A stretch of DNA of 64,000 bases, taken from NCBI RefSeq assembly GCF_046602855.1, contig NZ_JBKINJ010000001.1, positions 1,364,001 to 1,428,000 on the forward strand. Direction: 5' to 3'. Each line of letters opens with the position of its first letter. The first letter of the stretch is position 1. The notes under the pieces are model-generated. The model was not told where the DNA came from. It ran no database searches and worked only from the letters and a program-made list of their open reading frames with translations. Shown one piece after another: positions 18,397 to 26,806 of the stretch. The stretch is from Gracilimonas sp046602855 (GTDB lineage: Bacteria > Bacteroidota > Rhodothermia > Balneolales > Balneolaceae). Both the position numbers and the translations under genes were made by a program.

Positions 18397-18708
18397 TTAT
18401 ATTTGCATTCTGCTTAGTTCTTGATATGCTTCAATGCCCTTATTTCTAACCTCAACCATCAGCTGAAAACTGAGCTGAGACCGCTGCATTGAAATCATCA
18501 CATCGTGAACGTTATCCGTTTTACCCGCAACATAATCCTGCATGTTTTGCTCGGCTGTTTTCATAGATTCATCTACACCATTAACTGCCTTTGTAAGCAT
18601 ATCTGCAAAGGAATCACCGTTATCTGGGGATTCAATTTCAAAATGCCGAGGGCTTAGCTCAGTGCTTTTGGGAAGCTGTATTCCTTGTAATTGTATCGGA
18701 TCTGTCAT
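18397..18708 (-). CDS. fliE: Flagellar rod/MS-ring junction protein FliE
   Basis: Small exported protein joining the MS ring to the proximal rod. The 103 residues match FliE in length, with the motif FADMLTKAVNGVDESMKTAE followed by VHDVMISMQRSQLSFQLMVE and ending VRNKGIEAYQELSRMQI. Position just upstream of fliF is standard. Translation start at 18708 leaves 25 bases after the small gene at 18734. Confidence 0.93.
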   Translation of the reverse strand: MTDPIQLQGIQLPKSTELSPRHFEIESPDNGDSFADMLTKAVNGVDESMKTAEQNMQDYVAGKTDNVHDVMISMQRSQLSFQLMVEVRNKGIEAYQELSRMQI

Positions 18709-18733
18709 AGTAGCTTATTATTTAAACCTTCAT

Positions 18734-18961
18734 TTAAATTCTCGTATCGATGTTCGTTCCACGCATAACCTGCTGTTGACTCAGGTTCCCATCCATAGAA
18801 TAAATTTCCAAGGCAGACCGTCCTGTAAACTTTTCTTCGATAAGTGAAGATTCGTCTTTGGTTAATTTCGGAAGTTCCGGAGCTTCAGCTGCTTTTCGCA
18901 GAGCGCTTGGTTTTAAAAGCTGAGTGATTTGCTGGTTTTGCAGAGATTGAATACTGTTCAT
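18734..18961 (-). CDS. Small unrecognised protein between flgC and fliE
   Basis: Seventy-five residues if translation starts at the ATG at 18961, which directly follows the flgC stop; a longer form starting at 19006 would overlap flgC and is less likely. The product is mostly polar and helical, with no signal or membrane segment, and ends in GTNIDTRI. I do not recognise a family. Its place inside a tight basal-body operon argues that it is a real flagellar gene, perhaps a rod-associated or export-related factor, but this is inference from context only. Its C-terminus resembles that of the small protein at 915-1184. Confidence 0.7.
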   Translation of the reverse strand: MNSIQSLQNQQITQLLKPSALRKAAEAPELPKLTKDESSLIEEKFTGRSALEIYSMDGNLSQQQVMRGTNIDTRI

Positions 18962-18962
18962 T

Positions 18963-19469
18963 TTAAATTTCCATAGATCGTTTAATAATTTCTTTTTCAG
19001 CTTCAATGCTGCTCAGATTGGCTTCATACAACCTGTTGGCACTAACCATTGTCGCCATTTCCCTTATAAGATCAATATCAGGATATCGAACCATTCCGTT
19101 CTCATCGGCATCCGGATGGTCCGGATCAAATTCAAACCTGAAGCTTTCCTTTTCTTCAACATTGAACTGAGGACCCAACCCTTGCATCTTCTGGCCGTTA
19201 AAATTATTAAGTGGACCTTGGTATGGCTCTATATGCCGAGAATTAGTTTTTTTAACCACACCAAGTGTTTCTCCTAATACCTGAGTAAAATTTTGTTGGA
19301 CTGGTCCTTGAGTTCTAACCGATTGTGGCCGATAAACGTTATTGGAACCTTGCGGTGCCGTGGTCTGTGCATTAGCGATATTTCGAGAAGCGACAGCAAG
19401 TCGCTCACGCTGTACGGCCAAACCTTGTGATGCTGTCTGAAAAGTTGATGAAATCCTATCTGGAAGCAT
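18963..19469 (-). CDS. flgC: Flagellar proximal rod protein FlgC
   Basis: Structural subunit of the proximal rod. The 168 residues start with the rod motif (FQTASQGLAVQRERLAVASR, NIANAQTT) and end with the matching C-terminal helix (REMATMVSANRLYEANLSSI). The central part, GPQFNVEEKESFRFEFDPDH then ENGMVRYPDIDLI, is the FlgC-specific hallmark that distinguishes it from FlgB and FlgG. It follows flgB by 17 bases. Confidence 0.95.
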   Translation of the reverse strand: MLPDRISSTFQTASQGLAVQRERLAVASRNIANAQTTAPQGSNNVYRPQSVRTQGPVQQNFTQVLGETLGVVKKTNSRHIEPYQGPLNNFNGQKMQGLGPQFNVEEKESFRFEFDPDHPDADENGMVRYPDIDLIREMATMVSANRLYEANLSSIEAEKEIIKRSMEI

Positions 19470-19486
19470 AATCTTATAATTATTGA

Positions 19487-19831
19487 TTATCGGTTAACAC
19501 CGGTTATACCATTTTTAAGCATGCTGAAATGATGGCGAAGAGACCGAGTTACTACTTGTACTCTAATTTGAGTATCAGCCATTTCAATCATTTCATCTTC
19601 AAGCAGCACATTATTGCTGGTCTCAAGAATGGAAGCGTTTACGTTCTTCATCCCGTCCACGCCTTGTTCTTTTTGAGCTTTTTGTAATTCCTGCTCAAAC
19701 TGCACTTCATGACGCTTATAACCAGGGGTGTCTGCGTTAGCAATATTGGAAGCAGTCATTTTCTGACGTAGAGCATATGCATCCATTGCCTTCCCTAACA
19801 TCTGACTGTGGTTACTGTCAATTAATTTCAT
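19487..19831 (-). CDS. flgB: Flagellar proximal rod protein FlgB
   Basis: Proximal rod subunit, 114 residues, with the N-terminal motif ALRQKMTASNIANADTPGYK and a C-terminal helix containing VVTRSLRHHFSMLKNGITG. First gene of a 13-gene basal-body, export and hook operon extending to flgE. A perfect sigma-54 consensus lies about 40 bases upstream (19873-19888), giving a predicted leader of about 30 bases. Confidence 0.95.
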   Translation of the reverse strand: MKLIDSNHSQMLGKAMDAYALRQKMTASNIANADTPGYKRHEVQFEQELQKAQKEQGVDGMKNVNASILETSNNVLLEDEMIEMADTQIRVQVVTRSLRHHFSMLKNGITGVNR

Positions 19832-19872
19832 TCTAATCTAAGATTCAATTTCAGTGTGTGTGACGGGCTAAA

Positions 19873-19888
19873 TGCAATTGCTATGCCA
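19873..19888 (-). promoter_or_regulatory. Sigma-54 (RpoN) promoter of the flgB operon
   Basis: On the minus strand the sequence is TGGCATAGCAATTGCA, which fits every position of the RpoN consensus TGGCAYRNNNNTTGCW. The GG at -24 and GC at -12 are present with correct spacing, placing the transcription start near 19862. RpoN control of basal-body operons is established in Vibrio, Pseudomonas, Caulobacter and Helicobacter. The 305-base gap 19832-20136 contains no gene; the remainder could hold activator sites but I see no clear repeat. Confidence 0.8.
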
Positions 19889-20136
19889 TCGGCAATTTTT
19901 GCAATTTATTTGCTCTCAGATTAAATAAACTGGGAACATCTATCAGGAAGCAAGTGTATAAATATCCGTTTGGCGGTAAATTTTTCCTCTCTAAGGGATA
20001 TCTATACTTTTGATTTAAGAAGAAGAGTATTCTGTTGATAATAGAGAAAAGTTCTAACCTAAAGTTCTCCGGTTAAATATAAAGTGCCGTTATTTATTAT
20101 TATCTTATATTTAATGGAATTGCATAATATCAGTCT

Positions 20137-21078
20137 ATGACAGCTTTAAAAAATTACATAAAAGGCCTTCCTAACCCTGTATTTTTGCTTGATTCCTCCT
20201 CTGAGTACATTCTATTTTCAAATGACGTTGCTTCCAATGAGCTGAATCTAACAAATAATTCCAGAGTCTTGGTTAATGATAAGCTACGTTTCTATGAAGA
20301 TTCACCCGGTCATCAGATCACACAGCTAAATGGAATTTGGTATAAGACTAAAAAACAAAAGTTTGACCTTCCAAAAGCCTCTTTTCAGATTTTAGAACTA
20401 CTTGATATTGAAGGAATACCTAATAAAGAGGTTATTTTTAACTGGAAAAACCTTATCTCAGTAATGCTGCACAGGCTCCGTTCTCCTTTAACCGGGGTAA
20501 ATGGATATATTCAGATGCTGGAAGACGAAGTTAAAGTGGAAAGTTTCCAGCACAGATTTGATTCCATTCATAAAGGGATGAACAATATTTACGATATAAT
20601 GGATGAATTGGAAATGCTGTATAATATATCTCCTGAGTACGATGATTCCGATTTTTCATCAATTTCGATAAACGCCTTAATTCATAAGGTTCTCTTGAGC
20701 TTTAATGATAAGGATAGAAAAAGATTCAAGATAGATGAGAGTATTAAACATGCAGGGCCTTTAGAAACCAATGGTGAAGTATTGACAAAGATCATGGCCC
20801 ACCTTTTTCAAAATGCTTTAGTGCATTCCACCGATAACCAGGTCCAAATATCATATTCGTCAATTAACAATGGCAGCATCAGCGTTATAAATGAGGTGTC
20901 TTCAAATACTAAATCTATAAACACACATATTTTTAATCCGTTTGTAACAACACGGGCAACTAATCTTGGTATTGGATTAACATCCGCTCTAATGTATGCC
21001 TTTCAAATTGGCAGTATCATTTTATTTAATGAAGAAGATAACTGTGTTAAATTCACACTTAAATTCCCATTTAATTAA
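20137..21078 (+). CDS. Sensor histidine kinase, soluble, possibly flagellar (FlrB/FleS-like H-box)
   Basis: A 313-residue cytoplasmic kinase without membrane segments. Residues 1-90 look like a small degenerate PAS domain (NPVFLLDSSSEYILFSNDVA). The dimerisation helix carries the phospho-acceptor in LHRLRSPLTGVNGYIQMLED (His112), and the ATP-binding domain has an N-box (HLFQNALVHS) and a glycine segment (NLGIGLTSALMYAFQIG). The H-box resembles those of FlrB/FleS-type kinases that, with a sigma-54 activator, control flagellar genes. It is divergent from the sigma-54-driven flgB operon, which fits, but no response regulator of the NtrC type is in the window. It converges with and overlaps the next gene by four bases at their ends. 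Confidence 0.85.
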   Translation: MTALKNYIKGLPNPVFLLDSSSEYILFSNDVASNELNLTNNSRVLVNDKLRFYEDSPGHQITQLNGIWYKTKKQKFDLPKASFQILELLDIEGIPNKEVIFNWKNLISVMLHRLRSPLTGVNGYIQMLEDEVKVESFQHRFDSIHKGMNNIYDIMDELEMLYNISPEYDDSDFSSISINALIHKVLLSFNDKDRKRFKIDESIKHAGPLETNGEVLTKIMAHLFQNALVHSTDNQVQISYSSINNGSISVINEVSSNTKSINTHIFNPFVTTRATNLGIGLTSALMYAFQIGSIILFNEEDNCVKFTLKFPFN

Positions 21079-22361
21079 TGCGGAAGATTAGCATTCGAAA
21101 TACCTTTTTTATCTTCTTTTTTGAACGTAACAAAGAAACTTGTCCCGGTCTTATCAGACTCATATTTAAAGTCACCCTCTATTTGTTTTAATAATGAACT
21201 GAGTAACTGATAACCTGTTGTACTATTCTGTTTTCCCAACTCATGGTATTCCTTGGCCATTCCTATCCCATTATCTTTCACTGAAAAACAAATATTTTCA
21301 CCTCTAGAATACACTTTTATATCAATCTCTCCACTTTCATAATTTTCAAACGCATGTTTGTACGCATTTGATACTACTTCAAACATAATAAGGGTACATG
21401 GATGAGCTTGGTTTATATTCAATTCGATAAACTCTAAATTCCATTTTAAAGAAATGTTGATTTTCTTTTTATACACACCTGAAACATAGTGCACAACTTT
21501 TTCAACTACTTTATCAAAACGTATTCTATTTAGACTTTCTGACTCATATAAAAGTTCATGCATCGATGACATGGCCTTAATGCGACCGGCACTTGAAAAA
21601 AGTTTATCCTGAACCTCCTCATCTGTTTCATTAAAGGCTTGTAATTGCATCATACCGGAAACCACTGCAAGATTGTTTTTAACTCTATGATGTAATTCCG
21701 ATAACAATACATTTTTTTCTTCTAAAGCTTTTTTAAGCTTGTCCTGAGTTTCCCTAAAAGGAGTCACATCCTGACCAACTATAATATAATTGGATATAAA
21801 ACCTGTGCTATTTTCTATGGGTGAGAGCGTAGCTGAAAATATAAACATCTCCCCATTTTTTTTTCTTTTGATCAGCTCACCTTTCCAGGGATTACCTTTT
21901 GCAATAGCTTCCTGTAGTTCATAAAATTTATCACTTGAAGCAATATCCGAACTTAAAAAACCCGGCCCGCGTCCTTCTACCTCGCTAAGGGTGTAACCAA
22001 CTGTAGTCAAAAAAGTTGGGTTTGCGTACTCAAATTCCCCCCAACGATCTGTAATTATTACCATAGCAGGGCTAAGTTCCAATAACTTAGATAACTTTTT
22101 GCTGTTTAAACATTCTGTCTCATCATCACGTTTGCATTGCCACGCACCTTCAAATAATGAATTTGTTACGTTTATTGGTATTGATGTTTCATGAAAGTCA
22201 TTCCATTCTGCTGGATTATTAAGTGATTTTGAATTTTTTGCTGCAGTTGGTTTAGAATTCCCAAGTTTCCGTAGCCGGGATTCTCTTTTAACCATATTTT
22301 CTTTCAATTTCTTCAAACCCCGAATGTTTTCAGGCTTTTCTCTGGGAAATAAGTTTTCCAT
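21075..22361 (-). CDS. PAS-containing histidine kinase of the HisKA_2 type
   Basis: Cytoplasmic sensor kinase of 428 residues. A PAS domain spans about residues 90-205 (MVIITDRWGEFEYANPTFLT, VGYTLSEVEGRGPGFL). It is followed by a HisKA_2 dimerisation domain with LHHRVKNNLAVVSGMMQLQA (His224) and an ATPase domain with MFEVVSNAYKHAFENYESGE and FSVKDNGIGM. The first 90 residues are charged and have no recognised domain. It lies four bases after the membrane protein at 22366-22869 and probably shares its sigma-28-like promoter, suggesting a two-part sensor: membrane input plus soluble kinase. The last gene in this file (62688 onward) is a close relative in architecture. Confidence 0.9.
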   Translation of the reverse strand: MENLFPREKPENIRGLKKLKENMVKRESRLRKLGNSKPTAAKNSKSLNNPAEWNDFHETSIPINVTNSLFEGAWQCKRDDETECLNSKKLSKLLELSPAMVIITDRWGEFEYANPTFLTTVGYTLSEVEGRGPGFLSSDIASSDKFYELQEAIAKGNPWKGELIKRKKNGEMFIFSATLSPIENSTGFISNYIIVGQDVTPFRETQDKLKKALEEKNVLLSELHHRVKNNLAVVSGMMQLQAFNETDEEVQDKLFSSAGRIKAMSSMHELLYESESLNRIRFDKVVEKVVHYVSGVYKKKINISLKWNLEFIELNINQAHPCTLIMFEVVSNAYKHAFENYESGEIDIKVYSRGENICFSVKDNGIGMAKEYHELGKQNSTTGYQLLSSLLKQIEGDFKYESDKTGTSFFVTFKKEDKKGISNANLPH

Positions 22362-22365
22362 GATA

Positions 22366-22869
22366 TCAACTCCCTTCTATGTTATAATTTTGGAGAATTT
22401 TATAGTAACTACTCTTATCCAAATACAGATCACTGTTAATCTCAGAATGAGTACCAATAACTTCTTCCGTCGAATTGCATGAGATATATATATCATGCCA
22501 TAAAGAACCCAACTCTTGAATTTTGTTTAGGCTATTTGATTTCAAGCGTATTTTGCTGCTCTCATCCGTTGCACCAAAACTATTTTTTATACGCTGATAG
22601 ATTTTTTCATCTTTAGTGGAATAGAATTCAAAGCTATTATTATCAGTTTTCGAACTTACTGCTACATATCTCCCCGATAATCTTTCTTTTTCAAAATGAT
22701 GTCTATGCCCAATAACATTATAAAGTGAGTTATAGGCTGCTAGAAACACTGCTAAGGTAACCAAGAAGCCAACCGCGAGTATAAAAAAGCTGTACTTCTG
22801 GCTCCGCCTACTCTTATCAGCACGCAAAGGCCCTTCCTTGTTTATAATCTCATCTACAATTTTAATCAT
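22366..22869 (-). CDS. Single-pass membrane protein upstream of a histidine kinase
   Basis: A 167-residue protein with a short basic cytoplasmic N-terminus, one membrane helix (about residues 27-50, FFILAVGFLVTLAVFLAAYN) and an outside domain of about 115 residues with no motif I recognise. No kinase, HAMP or receptor domain follows the helix. It is four bases ahead of the PAS kinase and both lie downstream of a sigma-28-like promoter (22989-23015). A periplasmic sensing role is possible but only inferred from this pairing. Confidence 0.7.
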   Translation of the reverse strand: MIKIVDEIINKEGPLRADKSRRSQKYSFFILAVGFLVTLAVFLAAYNSLYNVIGHRHHFEKERLSGRYVAVSSKTDNNSFEFYSTKDEKIYQRIKNSFGATDESSKIRLKSNSLNKIQELGSLWHDIYISCNSTEEVIGTHSEINSDLYLDKSSYYKILQNYNIEGS

Positions 22870-22988
22870 GTCAGGCCTTTGCTATTATAAAATCCTGGCT
22901 GCCCTTTAATAAGAATGTCTGCGTTCTCCATGTAGCTATTGAATTTCAAACCTTTCCTGAATATTCTTGAAAAAGTCAGTTATAGCTG

Positions 22989-23015
22989 TTATCGGATAAT
23001 AATTAGATAACTTAA
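22989..23015 (-). promoter_or_regulatory. Sigma-28-like promoter of the membrane protein/kinase pair
   Basis: Minus strand: TTAAG (23015-23011), 14 bases, TCCGATAA (22996-22989). Exact match to the recurring motility signature. It lies about 120 bases before the ATG at 22869. Confidence 0.7.
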
Positions 23016-23053
23016 ATTATTTTTATTGCCCCTTAATCACTGAGTTCCCTTTG

Positions 23054-23437
23054 TCAGTTATCATTTATTAATTTTCTTATCTGTTTATTAAGTAAAAGAT
23101 GAGTCAATGGCTTATGAACAAAGCCCATCCCTTTTCGCATAATAGCATCCACTCGATCTTCATTATTATCTGTTGATACTACTATTGCGGGTATATTTTT
23201 AAAATCGGGATGATCATAAGTATAGTCCAGCATTTCCATTCCATCCATTACCGGCATATAGATGTCTACCAACATGATATCTACTTTTTCGTTTTCAAGG
23301 ACTTTTATTCCCTCTTTACCATTTTCAGCTTCAAAAATTTCACCTACTTCAAAATCAGTTTCCGGAGATAAAACTGTACTTCTAAGTATGACTCTCATAG
23401 CAGCATTATCTTCGACTATCAAAATATTAATCTTCAT
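23054..23437 (-). CDS. CheY-like single-domain response regulator
   Basis: A 127-residue receiver domain with no output domain. The phospho-acceptor is Asp58 in MLVDIYMPVMDGMEML, with the acidic pocket EDN at residues 9-11, a threonine in VVSTDNN and the conserved lysine in FVHKPLT. It closely resembles the regulators at 29728 and 31743 (shared GFVHKP and E[AG]xNGxEG patterns), so they are likely duplicates. It stands alone between an unrelated small gene and the kinase pair, so its partner is not certain; it could serve the motor or the neighbouring kinases. Confidence 0.9.
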   Translation of the reverse strand: MKINILIVEDNAAMRVILRSTVLSPETDFEVGEIFEAENGKEGIKVLENEKVDIMLVDIYMPVMDGMEMLDYTYDHPDFKNIPAIVVSTDNNEDRVDAIMRKGMGFVHKPLTHLLLNKQIRKLINDN

Positions 23438-23470
23438 TACGGCTCAATTTTTAGATCAAAATAATTTCCA

Positions 23471-23875
23471 TTAAAACAAAATGGCCACAATAAGTGCGAA
23501 TATTGAACATGCCAAGGCACACGATGAGATAATAAATAAAGTATCATTCTGTTTTTTTTCGTGTTTAAGGTCAGCTAAAACAGAAGCAACCAATGGAAAA
23601 TTTACACTCAATCCTTCAAACTTATCCGTTACAAAAAAAGTAGTGACCCTGCCTTTTTCATCTTTGTAGCTGTATTTTTTATTGAAATGATAAAATATGC
23701 GTCCAAAAATCATATCTTCTTCAACTCCACAGGCACTGGCAATTTCTTGAACGTTTATAGGCACCCGGCTTCTCGCAATCCTGTCCGGCTCTTCTTTTGC
23801 ATATTTCCGAAATGAGTCGTAATAACGCTCATATAATTCCTCCATAATTTCAAAATCCGTTGGAATTCTGCTCAT
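23471..23875 (-). CDS. Small protein with C-terminal membrane anchor, unknown function
   Basis: A 134-residue protein, not recognised. The N-terminal 60 residues could form a helical DNA-binding-like unit (FEIMEELYERYYDSFRKYAK, then VPINVQEIASACGVEEDMIF, reminiscent of a winged helix), followed by a beta-rich part (GRVTTFFVTDKFEGLSVNFP). The last 22 residues are hydrophobic (FIISSCALACSIFALIVAIL), indicating a tail anchor. It lies 33 bases upstream of the cheY at 23054 on the same strand, so the two may be co-transcribed. No sigma-28-type site precedes it. Confidence 0.7.
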   Translation of the reverse strand: MSRIPTDFEIMEELYERYYDSFRKYAKEEPDRIARSRVPINVQEIASACGVEEDMIFGRIFYHFNKKYSYKDEKGRVTTFFVTDKFEGLSVNFPLVASVLADLKHEKKQNDTLFIISSCALACSIFALIVAILF

Positions 23876-24148
23876 TGTATTATTACTTGATTAAGTAAGC
23901 TTTTGTGGTGTGTACTCATTGCTCGTGCTTGCACACCGGTTATATTTACTTAAATTGATTTAATATTGATTAAGGTAATCTTCCCTAGGTTTTTACCCGT
24001 TGCGGATACGGCACTTAAATAAGTATAGAATACTAATACATTACAGCTAATGCTTTTTTCAATCTGTGTACAAGCTAAAATTGATTTCCCCATAGCAGGA
24101 CCTAGGTCGAAAGATCATGGTTATCTTAACTTGCACTGATGCCATTTG

Positions 24149-24673
24149 TTAAGCTTTATAATTCTCCTCTTTTTGTTTTAGAGAATCAACTTCCTTAGCT
24201 ACGTCAAATACTACTTTATGCACATCTAAAATCATCTTTACAGATTCTTTCACTTTTCCAATACCTGCCAGGTATTCTGAATTCGCTTCGATACCAAATG
24301 AAGGAACATCTTCGATTTGACTGTTTTTAATTTCAGATACTTCGGAAACTTTATCTACCAAAACACCCATGAGATATTTTTCATCCTGTACTACCACTAC
24401 ACAGGTCTCGTCTGTGTCTTCTATAGGCTCTAAACCAAAGCGTAATCTCAGATTCATTACGGGTACAATCTTACCTCTAAGATTTAATACTCCACGGATA
24501 TACGAAGGCATCTTTGGCACAGGTGTTATGGGTATAAGACCAATTATTTCCTGCACTTTAAGGATTTCAATAGCATACTCTTCCCCTCCAAGAAAAAAGC
24601 TTAGAAATTTACCTCCTTTGATACTGACTTCATTTAACTCTGCTTCTTTTTCTTTTACAACTGCCTCTTCCAT
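24149..24673 (-). CDS. cheW: Chemotaxis coupling protein CheW
   Basis: Adaptor joining chemoreceptors to the kinase CheA. The 174 residues contain a complete CheW domain: FLSFFLGGEEYAIEILKVQE, then IRGVLNLRGKIVPVMNLRLR and DKVSEVSEIKNSQIEDVP. Short N- and C-terminal tails are charged. It is separate from the main chemotaxis operon, which encodes cheA but no other cheW, so it probably supplies that complex. It has its own sigma-28-like promoter at 24766-24792. Confidence 0.95.
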   Translation of the reverse strand: MEEAVVKEKEAELNEVSIKGGKFLSFFLGGEEYAIEILKVQEIIGLIPITPVPKMPSYIRGVLNLRGKIVPVMNLRLRFGLEPIEDTDETCVVVVQDEKYLMGVLVDKVSEVSEIKNSQIEDVPSFGIEANSEYLAGIGKVKESVKMILDVHKVVFDVAKEVDSLKQKEENYKA

Positions 24674-24765
24674 AATGTTTTTATTTAAATCTAATTTAAT
24701 TAAGGAATTATACTGATCCGAATCTTGAACCCGGATTAGCTGAACTGTATAGTTCGGTGCTATTA

Positions 24766-24792
24766 TTATCGGACCTTAATGAGTTTTCTTAA
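24766..24792 (-). promoter_or_regulatory. Sigma-28-like promoter of cheW
   Basis: Minus strand: TTAAG (24792-24788), 14 bases, TCCGATAA (24773-24766). Exact match to the recurring signature, about 93 bases before the cheW start codon. Confidence 0.7.
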
Positions 24793-25538
24793 ACATTATT
24801 TAGTCAGTAGATCATTTGTAAAGTTAAAATTCAATACCTGATGTAACTCTCCAGATACAAAGAGATGATGCTCCTTTATTTTTCCTGTAGTTAATACAGA
24901 TACATATAAACCAAATTCTGATTTTATCTATCCTTAATTTTGACTACCAATTCCTCGATTTCATATCCAAAAAACTCAGGAAGAATATCGATGATCCGGT
25001 TTTCAGATTTACCAGCTTACTCATAGCTGTATTTGGATTAGGAAAGATTCGCAGCTTACAACACATGATTCCTCATCTTAGCCCGGAACAAATAATTACG
25101 TTGCCCTTTGATGCTTAGAATTAGGATTTATGTCCTTTTCTGTAACGTTTTGAGAAGATAAGGGACTAATTCAGCAGGTGTACCAATATTGTAAGCGGTT
25201 GCACGCAGTTACTAATCCATGAGGCTATACAAACACCCTGATACTCATACTTCAATCGTTGGCTTTCATTTTATTGAATATAGTCGGTATAATTCAAAAT
25301 TTAGACTTAGGGAGAGCTGCTTATACTAATCTCTGATCGAACTGGAAGAATCAAAATGACTGAGAATTGCTAAAACAAGAATTTTATACAACCTAGAGTC
25401 TTGATTTATCTTTTTTTAATTAGCGGTTATAGGAGGCGCCCATTATAAGCTTATGCTATTGTTAATTATATATTCTATATAAAAAATTGGGATGAATATA
25501 TGAAGTTATCCCTCTTGCTTTAACCAAGCTTTTAATGT
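24793..25538. other. Long intergenic stretch with one start-less open frame
   Basis: About 750 bases with no convincing gene. On the + strand, codons from about 24892 to 25119 are open but without a start near the beginning; the translated end (FGLGKIRSLQHMIPHLSPEQ) is not low in complexity and could be a gene remnant, though chance is equally possible. No tRNA, repeat or terminator was seen. Confidence 0.35.
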
Positions 25539-26699
25539 CTAAAAACTATACGCTACAGCAAGATTTAATTGCCCCAGGTTTTTTTTACCTGATGAGTTCA
25601 GCCATTGATAATCTGTTTTAAACTCAATTTGCTTAAATGGCTTATAAAGTACCCCGAGTGTATATTCGAAACGTTCATATTTCGGGTCGGCTTCAAAACC
25701 TATAGTTGTAAGTTGTGTATTATAAGCTTCAACCCGACTGTATACTATAAAATGCTTGGTTTTACTGCCTGTATTTGGATCATATAAAAAATTATAAGTG
25801 ACTTCTATCAAACTTCCGTATTGACTGGATCCTATATGCTTGCCCAAAATTTGATTAATTTTATCTGACTCCTGTATTGTACTGTAAACACCAACCAGCC
25901 TTGAAGTTATTGCACCTGATTTATAAGCAGCGAAACCTTCCATTAATGTGTAGGCAGCGCCTTCAAGACTTCCTCCAAATTCTTGATTGCTTTGCAGGCC
26001 CGAAAACAACGCTGAAGTACCTAATGTAAAATTGTAATTCAATTTATATTTTACCTGAGCTGCTGCAGCAAGGTTATTTATAGATGATAACAGGCTATTA
26101 TTTCGGGCAGAATAAATACCAGACTTACTTGATATTTCCGTGGCTTCCAAACCAGTAGTTAAACTTGTTTGGTAACTTAGTTTAGAAGTCAGATCGCCAT
26201 ATGCAACTACACCCAATTCCCTCCATGCATAGGATAAGTACTTTTCAACAGGCGCTATTTCTACACCTGAATAAATCTTTGATTTAGAACCGGTTACCGG
26301 CAAATTTACAAGCCCTACTTTTAAACCAACTCTATCTGATTTGTGATAATCAAAATAAGCTTGCTTGAAAAATACATCACCTCCATTGTAGTAGCTATCA
26401 AATGCATGTTCAATTTCTAGTGCAGTTTTAAACTTGAGGTATTTATTTACCTTGTAACCTGCTTTAAAGTGAAGTTCATGCAAATCAAACTTACCAACTT
26501 CTGTAGAGCCATTTTTATCGTAAACTACATTGTTGTAATGGAGTTCTGACAGAACGTTATAGCTAAATTTATTCTCATATTGATCTGCATTTTGATCTTT
26601 ATACAAATCAGTGTCTTGAGCCTGTGCTTCAAACAACGAAAGAACTAGAAGGCCAGGAAGCACAATTATTAATGAAAGTATAGTCTTTATCGTTTTCAT
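25539..26699 (-). CDS. Outer-membrane beta-barrel protein, porin-like
   Basis: The 386-residue product starts with a signal peptide (basic MKTIKT, hydrophobic core, cleavage after EAQAQ). The rest alternates polar and hydrophobic residues with frequent aromatic ends, and the last residues (LNLAVAYSF) end in phenylalanine, the hallmark of outer-membrane barrels. Segments such as LHFKAGYKVNKYLKFKTALE and VFFKQAYFDYHKSDRVGLKV resemble phosphate-selective porin-like barrels, but the substrate cannot be told. It stands alone between chemotaxis genes. Confidence 0.75.
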   Translation of the reverse strand: MKTIKTILSLIIVLPGLLVLSLFEAQAQDTDLYKDQNADQYENKFSYNVLSELHYNNVVYDKNGSTEVGKFDLHELHFKAGYKVNKYLKFKTALEIEHAFDSYYNGGDVFFKQAYFDYHKSDRVGLKVGLVNLPVTGSKSKIYSGVEIAPVEKYLSYAWRELGVVAYGDLTSKLSYQTSLTTGLEATEISSKSGIYSARNNSLLSSINNLAAAAQVKYKLNYNFTLGTSALFSGLQSNQEFGGSLEGAAYTLMEGFAAYKSGAITSRLVGVYSTIQESDKINQILGKHIGSSQYGSLIEVTYNFLYDPNTGSKTKHFIVYSRVEAYNTQLTTIGFEADPKYERFEYTLGVLYKPFKQIEFKTDYQWLNSSGKKNLGQLNLAVAYSF

Positions 26700-26760
26700 A
26701 ACTTTAATTTTTAGTGATTTATTTGCTGAGTTCTTTTAAAGAATTCTTAAAGATGAAATA

Positions 26761-26798
26761 AAAATGAATGCTGTTATACTTTTAGCAGCATTCATTTT
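26761..26798 (-). terminator. Rho-independent terminator after the chemoreceptor gene
   Basis: Perfect 13-bp inverted repeat AAAATGAATGCTG / CAGCATTCATTTT around a 12-base loop, nine bases beyond the receptor stop. On the minus strand the hairpin ends in a T-rich run. Confidence 0.85.
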
Positions 26799-26806
26799 AC
26801 CACCTA

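Noticed and set aside
19487..19494. TTATCGGT near the end of flgB
   Set aside because: No CTTAA at the right distance; lies at the end of coding sequence.
22654..22680. CCCGATAA on the + strand inside the membrane-protein gene
   Set aside because: No TTAAG at the required distance and the site lies antisense within a coding region, so it is treated as chance.
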